From assembly GCF_020509005.1 (NCBI RefSeq), contig NC_063014.1, positions 620,001 to 684,000 on the forward strand: a stretch of 64,000 nt of DNA, in the 5' to 3' direction. The position numbers and the translations under genes are program-made. Shown here one piece after another: positions 1-8,678 of the stretch. How positions within the stretch are numbered: position 1 is the first letter of the stretch; each line of letters starts with the position of its first letter. The notes under the pieces were generated by a model that worked only from the letters and a program-made list of their open reading frames with translations, was not told the origin of the DNA and did no database searches. This DNA is from Fulvia fulva. Its lineage: Eukaryota; Ascomycota; Dothideomycetes; Mycosphaerellales; Mycosphaerellaceae.

Positions 1-10
1 GCCAGCATGC

Positions 11-397
11 CTAATTGTGGCTCTTCTTTCCGCTGGTATCATGGAGCGCATCCGGAACCTTCTGCTCGACCTTCGTTGGCAGCGCCTCTGCAATCTTGTT
101 TGGCACAATCGTGTGACCCTGGCTGTGGTTGACCTTATCTGGGTTGCCCGTTGGGTGCACGCTCTCTGGAGCCTTGTTCTCTTGCTTTGGAGTCAATCCT
201 TGGGCAGCGGAAGTCGGTACTTTGGAGTTCTCAGGTCCGCCAATGTTGTGGGTGGAGGCGGTTGGGTTGGAGGTGTCGTGGATCTTGTTGGGGAGGGCCT
301 CTTCAACGCCGATGGGTGCTTTCTCTTGGACCTTGCCGGGAACCTTGGGGTTGTTCACTGGGTCGGTGGCGTGGGAGGCGTGGGTTGTTTCAGGCAT
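11..397 (-). CDS. small Pro/Lys/His/Asn-rich disordered protein, 128 aa
   Basis: Single-exon frame of 128 codons from ATG (395-397 on the minus strand) to TAG. The context before the start is CAAAATGCC, and the leader upstream is rich in CA and AAC runs, as is common before fungal genes; both favour a real gene. The product is hydrophilic, with no signal peptide or membrane segment and no recognisable domain. It contains loosely repeated motifs: ALPNKIHDTS near residue 35, VPNKIAEALPTK near residue 100 and VPDALHDTSGKK near the end. Low sequence complexity suggests an intrinsically disordered protein, perhaps stress- or conidiation-related, but that role is a guess. Plus-strand open frames over the same bases lack fungal codon or start context. 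The function is unknown. Confidence 0.7.
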   Translation of the reverse strand: MPETTHASHATDPVNNPKVPGKVQEKAPIGVEEALPNKIHDTSNPTASTHNIGGPENSKVPTSAAQGLTPKQENKAPESVHPTGNPDKVNHSQGHTIVPNKIAEALPTKVEQKVPDALHDTSGKKSHN

Positions 398-530
398 TTT
401 GAGGGTTGAGGCGGCGTTGATGGACTTAATTGTGGTGGGTGTTGTTTGGTAGAGTTGGCTGGTCGTTTGACTGCTTGGACTTTCGGGTTGTTGTTCTGTT
501 GCTGAACTTACTGTGAGGTCTACGGGTTGT
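398..530 (-). promoter_or_regulatory. 5' leader of the 128-aa protein gene
   Basis: Read on the minus strand, this stretch is rich in CA, AAC and CAAC runs and ends directly at the start codon at 397. Such pyrimidine-poor, CAA-rich leaders are common upstream of translation starts in filamentous fungi. No TATA box stands out, and the transcription start cannot be placed. Confidence 0.4.
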
Positions 531-2488
531 TATATGGCCTTTCTTGCTCGAGTACGTGCTATGAGCATGCTGTGACGGCATCACATATTGCAACGATAGC
601 ATTGTGGAGCGCTCCAGTATCGCCTGACATCAGACATGCCGCCAGATCCTGGCCGTTCGCAGTGGCGATATCTGGGATGGAGGTGTTGTGTGTCAGGAAG
701 AAAGGCGATTGATGTCGAAATAATCAAGTCATTTGCCGAACGATGGGGCTTGTTGTCGGAGCCTGCTACGGCTTTTGGTCTGGCCGATCATCTCGCTTTC
801 CACCCGGAATGCATCGACATCACCGACTACTGGCTGGAGTTGTCAAGACTGCGGATGCGATCTTGATGAGAGGCGTCATGTCGCAATCGATTCTGCTGTG
901 GAACGCGAGACCTGGCGTGGGAAGTGGCTGTGCTCGAGCACGCCACTGCATTCGAACGAAGACGTGAAGGACGCTCTACTCCATGTACTGATGAGGGAAG
1001 ACATGGATGCCAGGACACCAGAGAGAAGAGTGTCAGCGCATACGACTCGTCATGACCTGAGGCGCAGCTGTAATCTGTCTTGTCGGAATACCCTGTCCGC
1101 TCTGTTAGATCGGCATCACTGCGAACATGAAGTACAGTATGCAGGCCCTCGTGACTGGCATCGTTCCTGTGGACGGATCCGAGAGACTGATGGCCGCTTC
1201 ATATCGACGACGACAACGTGCTGTGGGGACAGCCTGAACAGGCAGTGTTGAGGATGACGAGCGAGTACTCCTGGTGGATACCAGCATCAGCCGCCATAAT
1301 GGTATAGTCGACAACGAAGGGATGATCCGATGGAGTGCCGATGACGACGATGTTGACTAAGTCGCAATTTGCGATGCACGAGAGTTTGATGCAACGCCAC
1401 AAGCTTCGCCGCACCCCAGCAATCGCCGCACCCCAGCTCGGATTCTCGCGTTCCGACACATGGTGTTGCTGGCTTGTATCAATTGCCACACACGCTCAAA
1501 ATACACGATATGTAGCTCAAATTGCTCAGAATAGCATCGCGAATACAGAATTTGAGAGCCTGTGGGCACTATAGCGGGCTCCATGGTGTGTTGTTGTATG
1601 TGGTGAGGTGGTGAGAAAGCAAGAAACGCGTGAATCTCGACACGGGCGCATGAAGCTTTGGTGGGGCTCTCACCAAAATCCCATGCCGAGGCGTCAACAC
1701 CAACCTCTCGGCAACACAACGTGTTTTTACGCGATATGAGTATGCCGAATGTAGAAACAGATAGCTGCGAACACATTGGGAAAAGAATCAAGTTGATATG
1801 AGCAATATTGGTGGTGTTGATGATAAGTAGTCACTGGGGTGCAGCGATTGCTGGAGTGCGGCGAAGCTTGTGGCGAGGAAGTCGCGCAAAGCAGCAAGAC
1901 CCCGGCCAAGAACATGGTTGCTTCCTTGACAAGAGTCCATCTGCCATAATAATCCATTCGAGCTTTCATCCTGCATCCTGGACTTCACCTCGAAGTCGGG
2001 ACCGCTATGCATACAGTATGGTGTCAAGGAGATTTGATGGCTGTCAAGACTCAGATTCTGGGCAAAATCACGCCCTGTTGAAGATTCGCAGAGATGAGTT
2101 TTACTCGACAGCGAAACAAAAAATGCTCAGTTGGCGTTCTAGAGTGGACGTCAAAGATGACAACATAGGACCAACAGACAGGACAAGCATGGGACCACTA
2201 ATGCCGTGATCTAAATGGCAAGTGGTGTTTGGGCTGCCAAGCCGAGGCGCCGCGGTCTGGTGAACATTACTTTGGAAAATGATGTCCAACGGTGGCATAG
2301 CCAAGGGCTCGACGCGCTACAAGGCTCGACTGTATCGTGCGGCCTTACTGCTAATAAGCTACACGCCCGCGCTTTCAGGCAAAGGCTTTTACTTCAGTAA
2401 TAAGTCGAAGCGCTCGGAAGCGCTCGGTGGCAATCAACTTTTTCGCCTGCCCGTGGACTATGGCTCGGACCAGTCCCATCGACGGGTG
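531..2488. other. intergenic stretch, no convincing gene
   Basis: Open frames on both strands here are 60-170 codons long, overlap each other, often begin at GTG or TTG, and show neither fungal start context nor splice-site structure. CpA and TpG are present at normal levels, so the DNA has not been through RIP. The only structure seen is the inverted repeat pair at 1395-1436 and 1834-1875. Confidence 0.5.
1395..1875. repeat. inverted repeat pair, 42-bp arms
   Basis: Bases 1395-1436 and 1834-1875 are reverse complements over 42 bp with two mismatches, both transitions. Each arm contains an internal near-duplication of a GCACCCCAGC-type motif next to AAGCTT. The arms enclose about 400 bp of unremarkable sequence. 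The pair could be a foldback or MITE-like remnant. No target duplication was found. Confidence 0.6.
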
Positions 2489-2606
2489 GTAAAGGACGAG
2501 AGCTATCAACTGAGACAACCGTCCCGAGGCAGATCTCATCAACTTCGACAGACAAGTGTGCCAGTTCAGACCCATTGCTGTGGGCTTGATATTTCTCCTC
2601 TTCCAG

Positions 2607-2801
2607 GCTCTGCTAGCACTTCCCTTCCCCGAAGCAGTTCGTCGCGCGATCGTCTCCTTCCGTCGTGCTGGATATCCGGGAACTTTGACCACTTCCATGC
2701 TCATCGGGCTGATGGTTCTCGGTGCGCGCGAATATCTTCCGAGCTCCACTGGACTGGACATTGAGTGCATGAAGCGCGATCTTCGGCTAAAGATCTTGTA
2801 G
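2607..2801 (+). CDS. possible 3'-terminal exon of an unrecognised gene
   Basis: From 2607 the frame GCT CTG CTA GCA CTT CCC is open to TAG at 2799-2801. It has strong C-ending codon preference (ATC, GTC, TCC, TTC, CTC), unlike the surrounding sequence. It is preceded by TTTCTCCTCTTCCAG, a good splice acceptor with a pyrimidine tract. A possible donor (GTAAAG) lies near 2489, but no upstream exon with a fungal start could be fixed. The 64 encoded residues include a hydrophobic stretch (SMLIGLMVLGA) and a basic tail, and match no family I recognise. The exon could be a decayed gene relic. The opposite-strand frame over 2375-2818 is probably its shadow. Confidence 0.3.
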   Translation, partial: ALLALPFPEAVRRAIVSFRRAGYPGTLTTSMLIGLMVLGAREYLPSSTGLDIECMKRDLRLKIL

Positions 2802-2966
2802 CATGAGGAGAGGTACATATGCTATGTACTTTCAGTGTCACATGCTAGACTCCGGCTTCGTTGCGCTAGTCTGGATCCGAAAGATGGTGTATCGCCAGAG
2901 AGTCTGAGTTGTGGCATCGCTGTTCCTGCAATGCTTGATTGGAGGACTATAGACTATCGTACCGTA

Positions 2967-3127
2967 TTGCATAACATCTGCCACGGTCATTTCGGATCCT
3001 CAGCATCTCGGAAGCGTGTCGGAATATACGCCGCTTCGACAGCTAAACTATCCTTGTCGTGAGAGGATGTACCCGCGCGCTACCGAGATGCTGAGGATCC
3101 GAAATGACCGTGGTAGATGTTACGCAA
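2967..3127. repeat. hairpin-forming inverted repeat, 45-bp arms
   Basis: Bases 2967-3011 and 3083-3127 are reverse complements over 45 bp with two transition mismatches, separated by 71 bp. Each arm contains GCATCTCGG/CCGAGATGC and GGATCC. As RNA or single-stranded DNA it would form a long stem-loop. It lies about 440 bp upstream of the secreted-protein start, in otherwise gene-free DNA. Confidence 0.7.
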
Positions 3128-3563
3128 CACGAAAGTCAACGAGGCATGCTGAAGTTCCGAAGTGTTTCAGATATCTCACCGCGAGGCTGTCGCTTCCAAA
3201 GGCGGCAATTCCCATTCAGGCAGGCGGCTCACTCCACCACCAGAGCCCGTAATCTCTATTCTTCACCCTGCCCGGTCCAGGCAGCGCAGATGAAAACTGG
3301 AGCAAGCATTGTTAGGTGAACCTTCTTTTTGATTGCTTGGCAGGATGTTAGCGATGGCATCCCACAACTCCTACAGGGTCCCTTGTCAAGCAATAAAATA
3401 AGCAACAACCAGCTCTTTCTCGATCACGACGACTTATATGGGCAAAAGGGAGGCGAAGAATTCAATGTCAAGCCGCATCCGTTGGTCTTCATACGACCGA
3501 ACTACACTCGTTTCCACGCACGCTGCACACCACATTCGTTTTTAGTCACTCATTTCATTAATC

Positions 3564-6222
3564 ATGAAGCTCACTTCGTTCCAGGTCGTTGCGGTCTTGG
3601 CCATTACGGCAGCAGCCTTCCCAGTCGACAGTGAGGACATCGATTCTCGCCTGCAATGTTGATGCTGACATTCGAAAAGCCAATAATGCAATCGCAGCCG
3701 CCAAACCGTTGCATCAACGTGATCTAGCTGACCACTACGGTCTCTCTCTATCGACCGGTCATGCACACAAGCGCCAGCCTGGCAGATCGGGCAAGTTTGG
3801 AAAGCACAGCAGTACCGGGAAGCAGTCTACCGGTGCTTCGTCTCCGGCCAAACAGAGTCTCGATGCCGCACAGAAATTCGCTGCTGCTCCCAAGGGGGCC
3901 AAGCCTGGTAAAGCTGTGCCCGTAGCAAGCACTGGTGGTAAGTCGCCTATCACGGCGCGCGGACCTGTGTTCATGGCTAATGCTGCATCGCATAGGCACG
4001 GGCGGACGGCCTTCGTACGCTGCCAACACAGCAACAGACCCATCGCAAGACCATGATGGTGGAGTCGGAGAATCAACAGCGGACACTGCTGCGCCATGTA
4101 AGTCTACGCGATCCGGCAGCAGATCAAGAGGCTGATCTATTACAGCGTACCAAGCAACAACAGACTCCACCGACCCGACGACAGACAGTGCCGCTCCATC
4201 TTACGGCGGCTCTAGCAGCTCTGGCCAATGCATTTGCCCAAGCTCTTCGTCCAGCGAGCCCACCGATTCTGTCAGCTCTACCGACTCCAGTGACTCCTCC
4301 CCGAGCCCATCCTCGTACTCGTCCTCCGCTTCAAGCTCCTCTTGCGATTGCGGTACCTCTAGCTCCAGTGATGACCCAAGTGAGTTCACAAGCAGGCCGT
4401 CATATTAGTAAATAGTGTGGCTGACAGAATTTATAGCCTCTTATGATTCAACCGAGCCATCGACTGGAGAATCGGGTACAGACGAAGAAGATTGCCCTCC
4501 GGAGGAAGACGATTCGACTGAGCAAGGTCCGTTCAAGATCCTTGATTCCCAATAGATGCTGACTTGCTTGCAGACCCAGGTATGGGCGAATCTGAGGCTC
4601 CAACTAGTGATGACTCTGCCATGCCTTCCTACGGTGCCATCACTTCACCAGAGACTGAAGAAGAGCCTACTGGGTACTATGAAGCAGCATCTCCATACGG
4701 TTGGTTTTGTAAGGCTTGATCTCACATCGGAGAGTCGCTAACATTTGTTCAGGAGCAGAGCCAACAGAGGAAGATGCGACTCAGCCGGAAGAGGATCCCA
4801 GGAAGCCAAAGACAGACACAACCGAGATGGCAGCACCAAGCTATGGTTGGTCTTGATGTTCTCACGATACCCTCGACGGGACTCGCTGACAATTTTTTAG
4901 ACGCAACGTTGACCGAGGAACAGTCTGGTGAGTTCATGCTGCCTCAAGCCCTACAGACAAAAGGGTGTTAGCCATACTTGAGAAGGACGTGGCAGTGTCT
5001 CAGACTGTGGAGATCGTGAGGTAAAGCGCCTCGTGCAGCGGATGTGTCGCACACTTCACGTTGTTCTGAGCATGCTTAGTGCCCTCCAGGATCTTGCAAA
5101 GTTACGTGACATCGGACTGACAAGATTACAGCAACACCTGACGAGGAAGACGCAACACAACTTGAAGAAGATGCCGAGAAGCCTGAAGGCGCCGAAAAGC
5201 CCGAGGGATCCGAGGAGGAAAGTGATGCTGCCAAGCCCGAGGAATCCGAAGACAAGGAGATGCCAACTGGTTCCGAGACTTCCTGTGGTTCATGCAAGGG
5301 GGCCGAAGAGATGCCAACCCAGCCTAAGCCAAAGACTCCAACTGATGCCACAGCTCCGCCAGCAAAGAAGCCAGTTGAGGCTCCTACAGGAGATGAAAGC
5401 AAGATGCCAGCCAAGGCTCCTACCGCTGCGAAGACGCCAGCTGGAGCTCCAACAGTAGATGAAAGCAAGAAGCCAGCCAAGGCTCCTGCCGCTGCGAAGA
5501 CGCTAGCTGAGGCTCCTACAGGAGAGGAAAGCAAGAAGCCAGCCAAGGCTCATACCGCTGCGAAGACGCCAGCTGAGGCTCCTACAGGAGAGGAAAGCAA
5601 GAAGCCAGCCAAGGCTCCTACCGCTGCGAAGGCGCCAGCTGAGGCTCCTACAGGAGAGGAAAGCAAGAAGCCAGCCAAGGCTCCTACCGCTGCGAAGACG
5701 CTAGCTGAGGCTCCTACAGGAGAGGAAAGCAAGAAGCCAGCCAAGGCTCCTACCGCTGCGAAGACGCCAGCTGAGGCTCCTACAGGAGAGGAAAGCAAGA
5801 AGCCAGCCAAGGCTCCTACCGCTGCGAAGGCGCCAGCTGAGGCTCCTACAGGAGAGGAAAGCAAGAAGCCAGCCAAGGCTCCTACCGCTGCGAAGACGCT
5901 AGCTGAGGCTCCTACAGGAGAGGAAAGCAAGAAGCCAGCCAAGGCTCCTACCGCTGCGAAGACGCCAGCTGAGGCTCCTACAGGAGAGGAAAGCAAGAAG
6001 CCAGCCAAGGCTCCTACCGCTGCGAAGACGCCAGCTGAGGCTCCTACAGGAGAGGAAAGCAAGAAGCCAGCCAAGGCTCCTACCGCTGCGAAGACGCCAG
6101 CTGAGGCTCCTACAGGAGAGGAAAGCAAGATGCCAGCCAAGGCTCCCACCGCTGCGACACCATCATACGTTTCCGGTGGCCCATCAAAGAAGCTTTTCAG
6201 ACGTGTGGCATTCAAGGCTTGA
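3564..6222 (+). CDS. secreted repetitive Ser/Glu/Lys-Pro-rich protein, nine exons, inferred 695 aa
   Basis: The ATG at 3564 opens a typical secretion signal (MKLTSFQVVAVLAITAAA, then FPVD). Inferred introns are 3631-3679, 3938-3995, 4098-4145, 4380-4436, 4527-4573, 4700-4752, 4846-4900 and 4928-5131. Most have GTGAGT, GTAAGT or GTTGGT donors, branch motifs such as CTGAC, and AG acceptors; the first could instead end at 3697. The joined frame is 2,088 nt with no internal stop. Product order: signal peptide (1-18), a Kex2-type Lys-Arg at about 53-54, a Ser-rich segment with a few Cys (about 143-220), acidic segments sharing a PSYG-like motif, an acidic Glu-Lys-Pro stretch, twelve 22-residue repeats (about 415-674), and a basic tail containing SKKLFRR. 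No enzymatic domain is visible. A cell-wall or extracellular structural protein, adhesin or effector-like protein is plausible. The long last intron could hide an exon, but I found no donor there leaving phase 1. Confidence 0.75.
5377..6157 (+). repeat. 66-bp coding tandem repeat, 11.8 copies
   Basis: Unit starts fall every 66 bp: 5377, 5443, 5509 and so on to 6103; the twelfth unit is incomplete. Each encodes a 22-residue unit of the type EAPTGEESKKPAKAP plus TAAKTPA. The unit ends vary (KTPA, KAPA or KTLA), and units 4-6 and 7-9 carry the same order of variants, giving a 198-bp higher-order repeat. The array keeps the reading frame. It also leaves an antisense frame open at 5550-6230, which is an artefact of the repeat. 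Confidence 0.95.
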
Positions 6223-6545
6223 GCACTCACCTGGCATGAGCACGCTTCATCTCATGGTCGCATCTGAGGAGGGAATGGCCAAGTAGGGCGCTGGGTACAG
6301 AACCCCCCGGAAGTGTAATGTTTTATATCTCTCTTCATGCACGCTACGTTGTATACAACGAAGAGAGTTCGTAGCATTCTTTACAGTGCCGCGTATGATC
6401 TTGATGGTCTTCTGGTGCTTGATGCCCCAAACTTGCTTGCAGCCCACCTATGCACTATGAAGTCACAGTATGACCGTCGTGACTGGCGTGGGGGCTGTAC
6501 GTCTCTAGTACAAACTCTCAATTGCATCGTCTTATAACATAAGAG
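6223..6545. other. 3' flank of the secreted-protein gene, host side of the transposon border
   Basis: CpA and TpG are normal here, and no open frame with gene-like features is seen. TGTAATG and TTTATAT near 6315-6330 may serve 3'-end formation, but no signal can be assigned. The change to RIP-type composition begins around 6550-6700. Confidence 0.5.
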
Positions 6546-8678
6546 GTAGAGCTGCACTGGGCTTTATCAAGTATTCCACGCGTCGTACACCAACACGAGA
6601 TGCTTTCGGCATTTCCTTTCGAAGCAGACGGCATCGTCTACGTCCTCTTTAGTTCTTCTAGAATCTCTCTATTACGAAGGTGCTAGACTCCCTAGCGATG
6701 GCGACGGCGACGACGTCGAATACCGTCGTATTTTCCTACATTAGCGACGCGTAGGACGTTTAGCGCATTATTAAGCGTAGCGACCGAGCGCTAGCCACAC
6801 CGGAGTACGAGCTTGCGAGTACGTAGGTGAGGCGTCAGCGAGAGAGTGAAGCTCTATACCAGCCCTCAACTAGCCTTGGCGCCCGCTCTGATTGGTCAAC
6901 TTTCAAGTTTTTGGGTCACGTGACCTCCCGCACTGTGCCTATTGGCGAACTCGCAAACATATACTCGTCACTAACGCCTATGTCGTCGTATAATAAGCAC
7001 TGTACGTCGGGTAGCGGTAGCGTAGATCGTACGCTACTTTATAGTCTAGAAGGGTTAGTAGAGAGCTCTACTCTACTACGCTTACCTTTAGAGGTTTATA
7101 ACCGCTAATAGTACATTTGGTTTAGGGGTCTATATCTAGACTAATACGTCTTTTATTCAAATTAAAAGGTTACTAATTTCTCCTATATAGTGTTCTCTAC
7201 GTAAGAGTTCTACCGCGTTATTATATATACTTCGATTATATCTTACGTATACTTTAAGTAAGGCCTCTTCTCTATTAATAACTAACTTGTTTCCGCCTCT
7301 AATACTAAACTTAAGACGTAATGTTTCGGCTTCAACTAGTATCTCTCTAAATACACCCTCGTTCTATTCTATTATAGGTCTCAAACAACTTAGTAAAGGC
7401 TTATACTAGTACTAAAGAGTATAGATACCTTCGAAGGTACTTCGCGTAAAGTTATACTTAAATAGCATTTTAGATACTATATAGTATATAGTATAGTAAA
7501 GAGCCGAGGACGGAGGTAAGAACTAATACCTTACTATAGTAGTGTTATATCTCTAACGTATAGAATATAGCGGCGTATATATACTCGGCGCTACTTTCGC
7601 TCGTATTTAAGGTAGGTCCCTAACGCTCTTTAACATTTTAACTAATACTTACTAGGGTTATAATAAAAAGTCTCTCCCTTCTATAACTACGATAGTACTT
7701 TCAATAGAGCGTTCTACGTATAGGCGTCGATCTAGGTACCGGCCCCGCTATACTCTTATCTACCGCTACTACTTATTATCGTTATAAAGTCTAATACTAT
7801 TATAGTCTATAACTCGGGTTAGTTAAGATTCTAAAGGAGGCTCCTATAACTTACTAAGTCTTACTACTCTATTATTAGTCTCTTAGTACGACGTAAGTAT
7901 AAGGTAATCTATACTAACGTAAAAGTCCTCTAGTACCTTTAAGAGATTCTCTAGAAGAGAACTAGAATCTCGTTTCGAGAAGTACGTAAATATTAAGATA
8001 TTAAGCTTACTACCTAAAGGTTAGTATATAACTAAAGGATTTTTATACGGAAACTACTCTACCTAGAGTCCCGGACCTTAGTAAACTATTCCGCCGCTAA
8101 TCGTAGCGCTTCCAAATAATATACTCTATTAATAGACTATCGGTAGCCTATATAAAAAATTTACCTAGAGATAGGAAGCCTTTTATTATATCCGAGATAG
8201 TACCCGGATCGAGCCGGCTATTATAGAAATCTAGCTAGGTACTAGCTAGCCTTAAGCTTAGGGAGAGGTTCTACTACTATCCGGAGGACTATACTATAGT
8301 AATACTATCTTTATATAGTGGTTAAGAAGATATAACCTCGAGATATACGTTCTTCTTACATACTCGCGTATATAGTATATCCGTTATAGCTCGGTACTAT
8401 TCCGTTAAGAAAGCAGGACGACTAGACTTTATAATACTAGCCTTATACTACAATATCTCCTGAATTATAGATCCTAAGAGATAAGTTTAATCTATACTAA
8501 TAGGGGTAATAGTAGTTAAATAAGGACTAGTAATAACGTTAGTAGTACCGTATTTGCCTCTAAGATATACTTCGTATACCATAATATTAACCTTCTACTT
8601 AAGGAAGTAGTAATCATTACGTTAGAAGTATAGGAAGTTATTATATAGGCTTATATAGAGTATTTGAAAAGTAGAGTA
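6546..8678. other. RIP-degraded repetitive sequence of unknown type
   Basis: The stretch is rich in TpA with very few CpA or TpG, apart from an island at about 6830-7020 that keeps normal dinucleotides and contains CTGATTGG (a CCAAT-box core) and the palindrome GTCACGTGAC. From about 8130 to 8665 one plus-strand frame is interrupted mainly by TAG, at codons RIP could have made from CAG or TGG, so decayed coding sequence is likely. I recognise no protein family in it. Confidence 0.5.

Noticed and set aside
17..452. Three plus-strand frames of 83-130 codons rich in Trp, Gly and Leu.
   Set aside because: They are shadows of the minus-strand 128-aa gene, whose leader and start context are convincing.
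2375..2818. A 147-codon minus-strand frame.
   Set aside because: It lies antisense to a segment with clear coding-type codon preference on the plus strand and has no fungal start context.
5377..6157. A regular repeat array resembling CRISPR at first sight.
   Set aside because: Units are contiguous with no spacers, encode protein in frame, and the DNA is eukaryotic.
5550..6230. A 226-codon minus-strand frame across the repeat array.
   Set aside because: It exists because the 66-bp unit happens to lack stops in that antisense frame. The plus-strand frame connects to a signal-peptide exon through good splice sites.
1127..6500. Similar short stretches at about 1127-1160 and 6458-6495 (ATGAAGT..ACAGTATG...GTGACTGGC).
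   Set aside because: The similarity is short and gapped, neither copy has a supporting frame, and chance or an old duplication cannot be told apart by eye.
6827..7108. A 93-codon plus frame at the transposon border.
   Set aside because: It begins at GTG, spans a change in base composition, and resembles no protein family.
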